Shown: piece after piece, positions 1 to 9,332 of the stretch
How the letters are laid out: every line of letters begins with the position of its first letter
Position numbering within the stretch: the first letter of the stretch is position 1
Assembly: GCA_947038115.1 (NCBI GenBank)
Contig: CAMQVF010000004.1
Span: 1-53,864 of the forward strand
Source of the DNA: an uncultured Spirochaetia bacterium
Lineage (GTDB): Bacteria; Spirochaetota; Brachyspiria; Brachyspirales; Brachyspiraceae
DNA: 53,864 nt
Direction: 5' to 3'
Translations under genes and position numbers: made by a program
The notes under the pieces: generated by a model
The model's database searches: none
Seen by the model: the letters and a program-made list of their open reading frames with translations, nothing else
Told to the model about the DNA's origin: nothing

Positions 1-337
1 CAGCATTTACTAAGTCACGAACCATGCTTTCTACATCACGACCAACATATCCAACTTCAGTATATTTAGTCGCCTCAACTTTAATAAATGGAGCATTAAC
101 TAATTTAGCAAGCCTTCTAGCTATTTCAGTTTTACCAACTCCAGTAGGCCCTATTAAAATAATATTTTTTGGCGCAACTTCATCTCTAAGGTCATCCGAT
201 AATAACTTTCTTCTATACCTATTTCTAAGAGCAATAGCAACCGACTTTTTAGCAGCCTCTTGCCCTATAATATATAAATTAAGAGCTTCAACTATTTTTT
301 TAGGCGTAAGCTCATTTTCTATCATATCAATAATCAT
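1..337 (-). CDS. hslU: HslU ATPase subunit of the HslUV protease, N-terminal part (cut by window edge)
   Basis: The first 112 residues of HslU (ClpY), the AAA+ unfoldase that feeds proteins into the HslV peptidase. The translation begins [19 protein letters not shown], matching the family start 'LTPreIVeeLdkyIiGQ', followed by [21 protein letters not shown]. The Walker A motif [17 protein letters not shown] is at about residues 64-80, followed by the family signature [19 protein letters not shown]. The rest lies beyond position 1. The start at 337 is two bases from the hslV stop. A GGAGG at 351-355 lies inside the hslV end, 13 bases from this ATG. The next in-frame ATG (325) is still further from it, so 337 is preferred. 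It is co-transcribed with hslV. Family assignment is very sure; exact start fairly sure. Confidence 0.96.
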   Translation of the reverse strand, partial: MIIDMIENELTPKKIVEALNLYIIGQEAAKKSVAIALRNRYRRKLLSDDLRDEVAPKNIILIGPTGVGKTEIARRLAKLVNAPFIKVEATKYTEVGYVGRDVESMVRDLVNA

Positions 338-339
338 AA

Positions 340-870
340 TTATTCTATAACCTCCAGCGATATATTATTATTAGTATATATACATATTGTAGCTGCAATC
401 TCTAAAGCCTTCATCGCTATTTCTTTGGCAGTTAAATCTGTGTTTTCAGACAAAGCAATGGCTGCAGCTTTCGCATATTGTCCACCACTTCCTATGGCTA
501 AAATATTATTATCCGACTCTATAACATCACCAGTACCTGAAATAAGAAGCATTCTGTCTTTGCTTGCAACAATAAGTAATGCCTGCAAGTTCTTAAGCAT
601 TTTATCAGTTCGCCACTCACGAGCAAGCTCCACAGCTCCTCTAACTAAATCACCAGAATACTCGCCAAGTTTTTTTTCAAATTTCTCAAATAATGTGAAA
701 GCATCGGCCGTACTACCAGCAAATCCTGAAATAACATTTCCATTATAAAGCTTTCTAAGTTTGCAAGCATTAGCCTTCATAACAGTATCACCTAATGTAA
801 CTTGTCCATCACCAGCAATAGCTGTAATTCCATCTTTATAAACAGCACAAATAGTTGTACCTTTGAACAT
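340..870 (-). CDS. hslV: HslV (ClpQ) peptidase subunit of the HslUV ATP-dependent protease
   Basis: 176 aa, normal for HslV. The start [14 protein letters not shown] carries the Thr-Thr pair; Thr5 would be the N-terminal nucleophile after removal of MFKG, a short propeptide similar to the HGTTI starts seen in other bacteria. The family blocks [55 protein letters not shown] and [12 protein letters not shown] are all present, ending in the usual [11 protein letters not shown]. It acts in the cytoplasm as a double hexamer with HslU, which follows two bases downstream. The RBS AGAGG precedes ATG 870, and a good sigma70-type promoter sits at 904-932. No CIRCE element is visible upstream. Confidence 0.97.
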   Translation of the reverse strand: MFKGTTICAVYKDGITAIAGDGQVTLGDTVMKANACKLRKLYNGNVISGFAGSTADAFTLFEKFEKKLGEYSGDLVRGAVELAREWRTDKMLKNLQALLIVASKDRMLLISGTGDVIESDNNILAIGSGGQYAKAAAIALSENTDLTAKEIAMKALEIAATICIYTNNNISLEVIE

Positions 871-903
871 AATTATCTAACCTCTTTTTAAACTATTCCA
901 CAT

Positions 904-932
904 ATTCTACATCTAAAAAAATATAAAATCAA
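904..932 (-). promoter_or_regulatory. sigma70-type promoter for hslVU
   Basis: Reading the minus strand, TTGATT (927-932), a 17-base spacer, then TAGAAT (904-909). It lies about 35 bases upstream of the hslV ATG. No heat-shock inverted repeat is seen around it. Confidence 0.6.
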
Positions 933-946
933 CTTTTCAAACTCAA

Positions 947-1957
947 TTATTCGAAAATATAGCTATATATAGAATCTGCTAAATTAATACCATTTTTTGA
1001 GTTTTCTAAAAATCTTTGTTTTGAGCCATCTCCAGGTAAAGTTATTTTTTTACTTTTATCCAAAGTAGGCTGTGAATGTATGTCATCTATAAATTCTTGC
1101 ATTTTGTCAAGGAAAGAATCTAATCCATTAAACATACCAGGGTCTATAACAAAAATAAAACTAGAAGTGTCTCTTTTTTTATCAAGATTCGCATACATTG
1201 GTGCTACATTATTTCCATAAACCTCACCGATTAAAACTCCCGTAAGTATTTCAACTAAGGTCATAATAGCAAAACCTTTATAACCGCCAAATGGTAAAAC
1301 ATATTTAACTTTTTGAGGATCGGTTGTTGGATTTCCATTTTCATCGATGCCCCAAGTTGAGGGAATAGATGTTATGCCATTAGCACGACAATTTAATATT
1401 TTACCAAAAGCAACTTCACTAGTCGCCATGTCGGCAATTATATTATCGACTCTCGCAGGCACTCCATAAGATATAGGATTTGTTCCAAAAAAAGATTTTA
1501 TTCCGCCAAATGGTGCAGCACAAGCATCAGAATTCGCAAACACTAAACTCATTTTTTTATCTGCTACAGCCATATTTGAGTAATAACCTAAAGCTCCACA
1601 ATGAGTATTGTTTTTAATTCCAATAACAGCAATACCCTGCTCCTGTGAAGTTTTTATAGCCCACTCCATGGCGTATTTAGATGCCACATGTCCAAAGCCA
1701 CCATCAGCATCCATTAATGCAATCGATGGTTTAATAGTTTTTATTTCAAATTTCGAATTTAAATTTAGTCCACCAGCCTCAATTCTATTTATATAATGAG
1801 ATACCCTTAATGCCCCATGAGAACTAACACCCCTTAAGTCGGCATATAATAAAACATCGGTTACTATTTCTGCTTGAATGTCAGATACTCCTGCAGATAA
1901 AAATTTACCGTAAATGGCTTCGTATAACTTTTCTTTACTAACTTTTATTTCAGACAT
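947..1957 (-). CDS. Ldh2/malate dehydrogenase-family NAD(P)-dependent oxidoreductase
   Basis: 336 aa, usual size for the Ldh_2 family (malate/L-lactate/sulfolactate/ureidoglycolate dehydrogenases, unrelated to classical LDH/MDH). Family landmarks are DLRGVSSHGALRVSHYINRI near residue 45, DADGGFGHVASKYAM near 93, the GIKNNTHCGALGYYSNMA stretch (catalytic-region His), SFFGTNPISYGVPA and DMATSEVAFGKI. FGGYKGFAIMTLVEILTGVL resembles the C-terminal family block LPLGGHKGYGLALLVEILSG. The substrate cannot be told from sequence; a malate- or lactate-like 2-hydroxy acid is likely. It is a single gene with RBS AGGAGT just upstream of ATG 1957. Its promoter overlaps the upstream region of the divergent GH13 gene. 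Family is sure, substrate is not. Confidence 0.88.
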   Translation of the reverse strand: MSEIKVSKEKLYEAIYGKFLSAGVSDIQAEIVTDVLLYADLRGVSSHGALRVSHYINRIEAGGLNLNSKFEIKTIKPSIALMDADGGFGHVASKYAMEWAIKTSQEQGIAVIGIKNNTHCGALGYYSNMAVADKKMSLVFANSDACAAPFGGIKSFFGTNPISYGVPARVDNIIADMATSEVAFGKILNCRANGITSIPSTWGIDENGNPTTDPQKVKYVLPFGGYKGFAIMTLVEILTGVLIGEVYGNNVAPMYANLDKKRDTSSFIFVIDPGMFNGLDSFLDKMQEFIDDIHSQPTLDKSKKITLPGDGSKQRFLENSKNGINLADSIYSYIFE

Positions 1958-2005
1958 AAATTAAAACTCCTATTTTACTTTATTTTATGCGTAATATGTA
2001 CTATA

Positions 2006-2033
2006 ATTATAATGTATTTAATTTAATTTACAA
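2006..2033 (-). promoter_or_regulatory. promoter for the Ldh2-family gene, in a divergent intergenic region
   Basis: Minus strand TTGTAA (2028-2033), 16-base spacer, TATAAT (2006-2011). The same short stretch reads TATAATTATAAT on the plus strand (2002-2013) and may supply the -10 for the GH13 gene starting at 2057, so the two promoters would overlap. The plus-strand -35 is poor. Confidence 0.45.
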
Positions 2034-2056
2034 TTCTTAAAAATAGGCAGAACCAA

Positions 2057-3367
2057 ATGAAAGTAGCTATATATAATTTATTTCCAAGTATGTTAGGTAA
2101 TATAAAAAATTGGTACTCACATGTAGCAAGAGTTAAAGAAATGGGTTTTAGTTGGATATATATAAACCCTATAACATACCCCGGGTTTAGTGGAAGCTTA
2201 TATGCCACAAAAGATTATTATTCATATAACAATAACTATTTTTCAAGTGGGGAGACTAAAGAGGCAGAAAAAGAAATTAAAGAATTTTTAGAGTATTGTA
2301 AAAATATAGATATAAAAGTAATGATCGATTTAGTTATTAATCATTCATCAAAAGATTGTGTACTTACAAAGACGAATAAAAATTGGTATATATTAAAAGA
2401 TGATGAGCTTGTTTCTCCATCAGCATGGGATAATGGAGAACTTGTTGAATGGGGGGACTTAGCTAGTTTCAATAATGAAGAAAGTGAAGATATTGATAAT
2501 TTATGGAATTACTGGAATAATTTAATACAGCATAATATAGACTTAGGCTTTTCAGGTTTTAGATGTGATGCTGCTTATAAGGTTACAAATAAACTGTGGT
2601 GTTATTTAATAAACAATGCTAAAAACTATAAAAAAGATTCTGTATTTTTTGCTGAAACTTTAGGATGCCCCATCGAAGATATTATACTCTTAAGCGATGC
2701 AGGCTTTGATTATGTTGCGAGTAGTGCCAAATGGTGGAATTATAGCGATGAATGGTTTATCAATCAATATGAAGAGACAATAAAACATGCTAAACAAGTT
2801 GCATTCCCTGAAAACCATGACACAGAAAGAGTGATAAAAGAATATAATGGAAACATCTCAGAAGTAAAACAAAGAGCATTTTTCACTGCTATTGTTTGTG
2901 ATATGTGGATGATTACTATTGGTTTTGAATATGGCTTCCTAAAAGAATGTAATGTCGTTAGTGGCAATGAAAATGACTATGAAAGTATAAATTATGACTT
3001 GTCAGATTATATTAAAAGATTAATTGAGTACGTAAAACAAAATGATATATTATCTGGCGAAGGTAAATTAGAATCGATTAATCTAATAGAAGAAAAAGAA
3101 AAAGAAGAAGAAGAGAAAAAAGAAAATAAAAGTGATGATATTGAAACATCTGAAAACTATTTTAGAAAATTATATAAATATAGTTCTAATGGTAATGAAA
3201 AATTAATGATTATTATAAATACTTCGGATAGCACTGAAATATTTACAGATTGTATTACTTATAAATTGAAAGAAGATATTTCACTTGAAAACTCTTTGGG
3301 TAATATATCAAAAGAAAGTAGCATAGAATTTTTAGCTCATGAGGTTAAAGTATTTAATGTATCTTAA
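2057..3367 (+). CDS. GH13 (alpha-amylase family) glycoside hydrolase or glucanotransferase
   Basis: 436 aa, short for the family. All four classical GH13 motifs are visible: DLVINHSS (region I), GFRCDAAYK (region II, Asp nucleophile), FFAETLG (region III, Glu acid/base) and ENHDTER (region IV, transition-state Asp). There is no signal peptide, so it is probably cytoplasmic and acts on imported maltodextrin or glycogen-like glucan. The N-terminus MKVAIYNLFPSMLGNIKNW goes straight into the barrel. Between the barrel and the small beta C-domain is a highly charged low-complexity linker of Glu and Lys (about residues 345-375, from GAA/AAA repeats). ATG 2057 is preceded by a weak purine stretch. 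It is the first gene of the plus-strand run; the kinase gene follows 17 bases later. Hydrolase versus transferase cannot be decided here. Confidence 0.87.
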   Translation: MKVAIYNLFPSMLGNIKNWYSHVARVKEMGFSWIYINPITYPGFSGSLYATKDYYSYNNNYFSSGETKEAEKEIKEFLEYCKNIDIKVMIDLVINHSSKDCVLTKTNKNWYILKDDELVSPSAWDNGELVEWGDLASFNNEESEDIDNLWNYWNNLIQHNIDLGFSGFRCDAAYKVTNKLWCYLINNAKNYKKDSVFFAETLGCPIEDIILLSDAGFDYVASSAKWWNYSDEWFINQYEETIKHAKQVAFPENHDTERVIKEYNGNISEVKQRAFFTAIVCDMWMITIGFEYGFLKECNVVSGNENDYESINYDLSDYIKRLIEYVKQNDILSGEGKLESINLIEEKEKEEEEKKENKSDDIETSENYFRKLYKYSSNGNEKLMIIINTSDSTEIFTDCITYKLKEDISLENSLGNISKESSIEFLAHEVKVFNVS

Positions 3368-3384
3368 AAATATAGGATGTAAAA

Positions 3385-5775
3385 ATGGAGCATGATAAAC
3401 TATTTGAACAGTTTACGCTAGATTTATTTTCTACACTATTAGAATCGGCTTCTACCAATGAGGTTGATATAATAATTAATACTTTCTTAGAAAAAATCTG
3501 CAATTACTTTAATTTTGAAACAGCCGAAATATATTTACCAACTGGCGAATTATTAATATTACGTGGCGTCTATGGGCTTGATAGAGTTCATGTCTGTAAA
3601 ATTTATTACCCAACATCTAATGACTTTTCTAAAAAAATATTTACAGATAAAGAAACTTATATCGGAGACAATAAATATTTCTGCGATGATGAGACATTTA
3701 TTAATTATAAAACACAGCTAGCACTACCAATATCTTCGCAACCGACACCAATAGGAATGCTTGTTATAAGATCGAAAATTGATTCTACTCAAGATTTTAA
3801 AGAAGATTTAAAAAAGTTAGAATTTATATCAAGCTATTTTGCCATGCATGTAAAAAATGTTCTACAGATGTCTATGTATCAACATAAAAGCAAACAACTT
3901 AGTTCACTAAGTAAATTATATTTAAAGCTCGGCGAGATAGTAAACTTTGAGGGCTTTATGGACTATATGGCAACTGAAATAGTTCATATATTTTCATCTG
4001 AAAAAATTTTAATTAAAGTTAAGCAACCAAACGGAACGACCTTAGTTGGAAAAGTTGGAAATAATCTCGATTTAGATAGAGATATTTTAAGAGAAAATCT
4101 CGATTTACTAAATTTCAATAAAAAAGAGCTAGTATTAATAAATGATATACATTCGAAAGAAGAATATAGTTTTTTGAAGTCTATAGCTGAACGTTCTATA
4201 ATGTTTCATCCCATCACTGTAGATAATATTTTATCTGGATATATAGTAATTATTGATCCATTAAAAACTGCCGAAAATCCATTGGGTTACTTTTTAGAAA
4301 GTGATAAAAATATATTTTCAGCATTAGCCACAAGTATATCAAGTAAAATATCAGAACAGAACTATATAAGTCTTTTAGCACATGCTAATTGTAAAAATAA
4401 GCAACATATATCAAGGCTTAATACTTTATATGATATTAGTAATATTCTATTAGATAAATCCAAAGAAGAAGACATTTTATTCTTTCTTCTAACAATAGCT
4501 ACAATAGGTGATGTATTCGCATTCAATAGAGCATTCGCATTCATTTATGATAAAGAATTTAATGTATTCAGAGGACGTATGTGTGTTGCCCCAAAAGACG
4601 GCGAAGATTCAGAAAATATATGGGGGCATATAAAAACTTTTGATAGTTATGCTCTTAGAGAAAAAATATTACTGACGATGGATCAAAGTACATTTAGTAG
4701 TTCTTGGGAACTGAACCAACAGTTTTTAAATACTGTAATACCAAATAATAAAAACTGTAAATTATTTTTTGAAGTATTTAAATATAAAAAATCGATGAAT
4801 ATGATTAATGTAAATAATAATAAAGTAGAACAACTAAAACAATATACAAATATGTTTGGAGAAAAACCATTTGCTATAATTCCAATAGTAAACGCCCAAG
4901 ACTGCATTGGTGTTATTGTCGTTGATAATACATTTACAGACAAACCTATACCATATTATGACTTAGACTATTTAAGAATGTTTGGTCGTCAAGCAGCAAT
5001 TGCTATTGAATATTCAGCTATTTATAATAAATCTGAAAAAATTGATAGAGAAGTTAAAGAAGCTCGAAAAAACTTAATAGATTTACAACATTTAGCAGTT
5101 ATAGGAGAGATGACTTCATCAACGGTTCATAACCTTAGAAATTTTATGGTTCCAATTGGAGGCTTTGCTAATCGACTAGTGAAAACTCTAAAAGATGGTA
5201 AAGAAAAAGAATATGCAAAAATTATAGCAAATGAAGTTGAACAACTTGAGGTTTATATAAAAAGGAATTTATCTTTTGCTAAAAATGCTAATTTAGAAAT
5301 AGAAGAATTTAATTTAGATAGTTTACTTAACTCTCTTTATATCTTAGGTAAAGAGTATATCAAAAGAAGTGGTAAAGACATTAAATTTTTCACAACTTGT
5401 TATGACGAGTCGGCGAAAGTATCTTGGGACTATACTCGAATACATGAGGTATTACTTGACTTAATTGTCAATGCCGTTGATATCATAATGCCTGAAGACG
5501 ACTTATCGATAATTAGTATTAATGTTTCAAAAAATCAATATAGAGATAATATAATTGATATTATAGTTGAAAATACAAATTCTTATATAGAACCCAATAT
5601 AATGCATAAATTATTTACTCCATTTTTCACCACCAAAAGCCATGGCATAGGTATAGGACTTGCTACTTGCAAAAGACTCATTGAAGCACATGATGGTAAT
5701 ATAAAAGTTGAGAGCAAAAAAAATGAATTCAGTGTTACTACTTTTTTTATCTCTTTACCCAGTTATTTAGAGTAA
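3385..5775 (+). CDS. GAF-domain sensor histidine kinase (cytoplasmic)
   Basis: 796 aa with no transmembrane segment. The N-terminal two thirds look like three successive GAF-type modules (about 20-165, 180-335, 345-540; for example AIIPIVNAQDCIGVIVVDNTF in the third). A short coiled coil then leads to the HisKA helix with LAVIGEMTSSTVHNLRNFM; His582 is the predicted phosphoacceptor. The ATPase domain has the N box LLDLIVNAVDI (Asn near 695), a weak G1 region, and GIGIGLATCKRLIEAHDG near 755. It should autophosphorylate in response to a soluble ligand or redox signal sensed by a GAF module. No response regulator lies next to it, so it is an orphan in this window. RBS AGGATG precedes the ATG. 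The 267-aa helical protein follows. Confidence 0.9.
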   Translation: MEHDKLFEQFTLDLFSTLLESASTNEVDIIINTFLEKICNYFNFETAEIYLPTGELLILRGVYGLDRVHVCKIYYPTSNDFSKKIFTDKETYIGDNKYFCDDETFINYKTQLALPISSQPTPIGMLVIRSKIDSTQDFKEDLKKLEFISSYFAMHVKNVLQMSMYQHKSKQLSSLSKLYLKLGEIVNFEGFMDYMATEIVHIFSSEKILIKVKQPNGTTLVGKVGNNLDLDRDILRENLDLLNFNKKELVLINDIHSKEEYSFLKSIAERSIMFHPITVDNILSGYIVIIDPLKTAENPLGYFLESDKNIFSALATSISSKISEQNYISLLAHANCKNKQHISRLNTLYDISNILLDKSKEEDILFFLLTIATIGDVFAFNRAFAFIYDKEFNVFRGRMCVAPKDGEDSENIWGHIKTFDSYALREKILLTMDQSTFSSSWELNQQFLNTVIPNNKNCKLFFEVFKYKKSMNMINVNNNKVEQLKQYTNMFGEKPFAIIPIVNAQDCIGVIVVDNTFTDKPIPYYDLDYLRMFGRQAAIAIEYSAIYNKSEKIDREVKEARKNLIDLQHLAVIGEMTSSTVHNLRNFMVPIGGFANRLVKTLKDGKEKEYAKIIANEVEQLEVYIKRNLSFAKNANLEIEEFNLDSLLNSLYILGKEYIKRSGKDIKFFTTCYDESAKVSWDYTRIHEVLLDLIVNAVDIIMPEDDLSIISINVSKNQYRDNIIDIIVENTNSYIEPNIMHKLFTPFFTTKSHGIGIGLATCKRLIEAHDGNIKVESKKNEFSVTTFFISLPSYLE

Positions 5776-5824
5776 GACTTTAAAAATAGCATAAAAATTC
5801 CGAAACCTATAGTAGGATAATATT

Positions 5825-6628
5825 ATGAAAAAAGTAACCGAAACAGAAAAAGCAGAATGTCTGAAGATGCAAGATGTCTATAAACCGGCTCTAACTAAAG
5901 TATCAAATGAAGCTAAATTTATAGAAACAGAAATAGCTACAATCGAAGATGAACTTGCTGTAAAAGAAAAAAAAATTGAATTAGCTTTTAAGTATATACA
6001 AATATCAAATTATTTTTGCAATATGGCTGATATCGCATTAAATAAAATTGATAGCCGTATGGAGTCGACGACAACTGATGCTCGAATTGCCTTAAGTACT
6101 AGTGTCACATACTTAGAAGATACATTTGGACTGGATGTTAATGGATCATTATTAACAAATTCTGAAGTACATGAACACTTAGAAAATAAAATTACTGACC
6201 AATATAAATATAAAATTATAATCTATTTATGCTATACGAGTAAATATCTAAAGCATTTATTTGGTGAAAATAGTAAGTGGAAATGGAATCTCATTGAAAT
6301 AGATAAAAGAATAGCTATTCTTGCTAAAAATATGATAGACTATAAAACTTATATTAAAAATACAAACCCTGCTATCGATGGATATAAAGAAAGGGTGAAA
6401 ACTATGATTCTTATAAAAAAATTAATATCTAAATCTATTGATGCCTATAGAATAAAGTATGAAGTTACAGATAAAAATGATGAAGATATGCTTTTATCTA
6501 TTAATATGGTTGATGTATTAAGATCAATAGCTAACTACTTGGGTGAAGTTCAAAGTGCTGAAGATTTCAAAAAGACGCATGATTCATTAAAACGAATACT
6601 TGAAGCTAATCAAAAAAAGACAAGCTAA
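5825..6628 (+). CDS. hypothetical helical protein downstream of the GAF kinase
   Basis: 267 aa, not recognised. It is strongly charged and predicted almost wholly alpha-helical. The first 60 residues (KVSNEAKFIETEIATIEDEL) look like a coiled coil, and the rest consists of amphipathic helices without glycine-rich loops, catalytic motifs, signal peptide or membrane spans. RBS AGGATAA lies 7 bases before ATG 5825. It is 49 bases after the kinase and 17 bases before the DUF3810 gene, so it is likely co-transcribed with them. A scaffold or partner role is possible but is only suggested by position. Confidence 0.75.
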   Translation: MKKVTETEKAECLKMQDVYKPALTKVSNEAKFIETEIATIEDELAVKEKKIELAFKYIQISNYFCNMADIALNKIDSRMESTTTDARIALSTSVTYLEDTFGLDVNGSLLTNSEVHEHLENKITDQYKYKIIIYLCYTSKYLKHLFGENSKWKWNLIEIDKRIAILAKNMIDYKTYIKNTNPAIDGYKERVKTMILIKKLISKSIDAYRIKYEVTDKNDEDMLLSINMVDVLRSIANYLGEVQSAEDFKKTHDSLKRILEANQKKTS

Positions 6629-6645
6629 TAATAAAAGTTTAATTT

Positions 6646-7728
6646 ATGAATAAAAATAAATTTATATTTTTGGCAATAATTATAGTTTTAGCTCTTTTAA
6701 TAAAATTATTAACTCACTTCGCTTATATAATAGAATATATATACTCACGAAAAATATACAAAGTAATAACTACTATACTTTCGAAACTAACATCGATTTT
6801 ACCAATTTCTATAGCTGAAATTTTAATTGTATTAAGTTTTATTTTCATAGCTTTTTTAATATTTAAAAACTATGCTCACATATTAATTCTATTGAAAACA
6901 AACCCACTCGACTTTTTTATGCAAACTATATTTTATTTAGTTTCAACCTGCTTAATAATATATATAATTTTTATGAGTATATGGGGACTCAATTATTATC
7001 GTCTTCCATTAAAATCATATAATGAAAACTATAAACCAACACAAGAAGATATTGAGGAGCTTGCGACAATTTTAATTGAAGAAGCTAATTATTTAAAGAA
7101 AGAAATAAGTAAATCAGAAAAAATATATAGCATAGAAGAAATAAATAATTATATCTATAAGAATTATGAAATTGTTTTTAATAACTATTCATTTTTAGAT
7201 GTCAGATACTCAAAGCCTAAACCAATAATATCATCAAAAATATTTTCAATGCTACAAATTACAGGCATATATAGCCCATTCACATCTGAAGCAAACTTTA
7301 ATAAAATGATTCCAAATATCAGTTTACCATTCACAATTGCACATGAACTATCGCATCAAATAGGAATTTCTTATGAAGACGAAGCAAATTTCTTAGCTTA
7401 TATGGCATGCTTCGAAAGTGATGATTTATATATAAAATATTCCGCAACCTTTATGGCATTACTCTATACACTATCTGCATTAGACAAAAATGAAGAATAT
7501 AAAAAAATTGTATCTAAAATTAGTCCCGAAGTATTAAAAGATATAAAAGATTACTATAGTTTTTGGAGTGAATATCGCAATAAACCAATATCAAAAATAA
7601 GCTCAAAAGTAAATGATACCTATCTTAAAGCGAATAATCAAAAGCAGGGTGTAAAAAGTTATTCTGAAGTTGTTAATCTTCTTGCTTATTATAGGCTTAA
7701 ATATTATACTCAAAGTAATAGGATTTAA
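6646..7728 (+). CDS. DUF3810-family membrane protein with zinc-protease-like motif
   Basis: 360 aa. There are about three N-terminal hydrophobic segments (residues 5-22, 50-72 and 85-112), then a large soluble domain. The latter contains PFTIAHELSHQIGISYEDEANFLAYMAC: an HExxH-type motif (HELSH) followed by a downstream Glu (EDEANF), the arrangement of a gluzincin-like zinc site. That matches what is known of DUF3810 proteins, membrane proteins with an uncharacterised HELAH core. The preceding block KPKPIISSKIFSMLQITGIYSPFTSEAN is typical of the family. It is likely a membrane-anchored peptidase or peptidase-like protein; substrate unknown. Confidence 0.82.
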   Translation: MNKNKFIFLAIIIVLALLIKLLTHFAYIIEYIYSRKIYKVITTILSKLTSILPISIAEILIVLSFIFIAFLIFKNYAHILILLKTNPLDFFMQTIFYLVSTCLIIYIIFMSIWGLNYYRLPLKSYNENYKPTQEDIEELATILIEEANYLKKEISKSEKIYSIEEINNYIYKNYEIVFNNYSFLDVRYSKPKPIISSKIFSMLQITGIYSPFTSEANFNKMIPNISLPFTIAHELSHQIGISYEDEANFLAYMACFESDDLYIKYSATFMALLYTLSALDKNEEYKKIVSKISPEVLKDIKDYYSFWSEYRNKPISKISSKVNDTYLKANNQKQGVKSYSEVVNLLAYYRLKYYTQSNRI

Positions 7729-7764
7729 ATATTAAATTTCTAAAATTTGTTGAAGGAGACTTTT

Positions 7765-8331
7765 ATGTCTAAAAAAGTATTAGTTCCATTTGCTTATGGT
7801 TTCGAAGAGTTAGAGTTTGTATCAATTGTTGATGTGTTAAGAAGAGCAGGAATTGAAGTTGTAACGGCTTCTATAACTGACGATTTAAATATAACTGGTG
7901 CCAATAATATAATAATAAAGGCAGATGAATTATTATCAAATATAGATTATAAATCATTCGATGCTATATCTTTACCCGGTGGAGATGATTGTGCTAATGC
8001 ATTAAAAGGTAATATGTTAGTTTTGGACATAATAAAAAAAATGCATGGGGACAAGAAATTGGTATCAGCAGTTTGTGCGTCACCAACAGTTTTAGCCGCA
8101 GCAGAGGTTCTCAATTGTAATTACACATGCTACCCAAGTTATGAATCTACTATATCAATAGGAAATTATATTAAAGATGAACTTGTTGTTACAGATAAAA
8201 ATATTATAACATCTCAAGGGCCAGCAACTTCTACACTATTTGCTTTAGAGATAGTAAAATATTTAGAAAGTGAAAGTAAAGCCAATGAAATAAAAGATGG
8301 TATATTGTTAAGTAAAGTAATGAATAAATAA
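7765..8331 (+). CDS. DJ-1/PfpI superfamily protein (ThiJ/YajL-like)
   Basis: 188 aa from ATG 7765, which has a strong RBS (GAAGGAGA) 8 bases upstream; an in-frame TTG further upstream would place the RBS inside the gene and is rejected. The fold is clear: KKVLVPFAYGFEELEFVSIVDVLRRAGI carries the conserved Glu near residue 16, SLPGGDDCANAL is the glycine turn, and SAVCASPTVLAAA holds the nucleophile-elbow Cys (about residue 104), as in DJ-1/YajL. YajL/DJ-1 relatives are linked to protection from oxidative or glycation damage; the exact activity is disputed. It sits 23 bases before the nucleotidyltransferase gene. Confidence 0.9.
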   Translation: MSKKVLVPFAYGFEELEFVSIVDVLRRAGIEVVTASITDDLNITGANNIIIKADELLSNIDYKSFDAISLPGGDDCANALKGNMLVLDIIKKMHGDKKLVSAVCASPTVLAAAEVLNCNYTCYPSYESTISIGNYIKDELVVTDKNIITSQGPATSTLFALEIVKYLESESKANEIKDGILLSKVMNK

Positions 8332-8354
8332 AAACACTTTAAGGAAATTAAGAA

Positions 8355-9332
8355 ATGAAAATTATTATCCCTGCCGCAGGACAAGGTACAAGACTAAAGC
8401 CACATACAACGACAAAACCAAAGCCTATACTACCAATCGCTGGTGAAAGTATAATTGATTTTATTATGGACGAGGTTGAGACTTTTAATGATGTAGAAGA
8501 GATTATATTCATCGTTGGGTACTTGAAAAATGAAGTAATAAATTATATTACAAAAAAGTACCCACTTCTTAATATTTCTTTTATAGAACAAGAAGAATAT
8601 AAAGGCTTGGCACATGCTGTCTATTTAGCTAAAGAAAAAACTAAAGATACTGACTCAATTTTTATAATACTGGGTGATACAATATTTAAGTCGGATTTAG
8701 CTTCTGTTATAGAAAAAAATGAAAACTCATTAGGCGTTTGTATCGTCGATGATCCAAGTCGTTATGGTGTTGTTATTTTAAACGAAGATAAAAGTATTAA
8801 TTATCTTGTAGAAAAACCATCTGAATGGGTTAGTAATTTAGCGATTACTGGACTTTATTATATTAAAGATGTAAAAGAATTATTTGAGTCAATCGAATAT
8901 ATAATGGATAATTCAATAACAACTAAAAATGAATTCCAACTTACTGACGCTCTTGAAGTAATGATTAAAAAAAATATTCATTTCTCGACATTCGCATTAA
9001 GTGGATGGTTCGATTGTGGAATGAAGTCGACTATGCTACTCACTAATAAAGAAATAATCGAGCATAAAATATTGAGTAAATCGATTAATTACACTGTTTT
9101 AATTCCGCCTGTTTTTATAGATGAGGATGTTATAATCGAAAAAAGTGTTATAGGGCCTTATGTTCATATTGGAAAAAATACAGTTATTAACTCTAGTGTT
9201 ATTAGCAATTCTATTATTTTTAATGATGTAAAAATAGAAAATGCAACGCTGACCGATTCGATAATATCTGAATATTCAACTTATAAAGAACATATTAACT
9301 CTGTCGACTTGGGTGCTAATTCAAATTCTTAA
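8355..9332 (+). CDS. sugar-phosphate nucleotidyltransferase (glucose-1-phosphate thymidylyl/uridylyltransferase-like)
   Basis: 325 aa. The N-terminal catalytic domain has the signature IPAAGQGTRLKPHTTTKPKPILPIAG (nucleotide-binding GxGTR and the PKP Lys), then LGDTIF and LVEKPSEWVSNLAITGLYYI. The C-terminal 80 residues (VFIDEDVIIEKSVIGPYVHIGKNTVI and on) show hexapeptide-repeat rhythm of a left-handed beta helix. It would make an NDP-sugar for surface polysaccharide or cell-wall precursors; the sugar and nucleotide are not determinable. RBS AAGGAA before the ATG. The 3' end overlaps the convergent membrane-protein gene by 12 bases. Confidence 0.9.
   Translation: MKIIIPAAGQGTRLKPHTTTKPKPILPIAGESIIDFIMDEVETFNDVEEIIFIVGYLKNEVINYITKKYPLLNISFIEQEEYKGLAHAVYLAKEKTKDTDSIFIILGDTIFKSDLASVIEKNENSLGVCIVDDPSRYGVVILNEDKSINYLVEKPSEWVSNLAITGLYYIKDVKELFESIEYIMDNSITTKNEFQLTDALEVMIKKNIHFSTFALSGWFDCGMKSTMLLTNKEIIEHKILSKSINYTVLIPPVFIDEDVIIEKSVIGPYVHIGKNTVINSSVISNSIIFNDVKIENATLTDSIISEYSTYKEHINSVDLGANSNS

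Noticed and set aside
24-350. 108-codon plus-strand frame at the left edge
   Set aside because: Antisense to hslU, whose Walker A and family motifs are clear.
871-946. CIRCE heat-shock operator upstream of hslVU (and likewise upstream of lon)
   Set aside because: No TTAGCACTC-N9-GAGTGCTAA-like inverted repeat can be found in either region.
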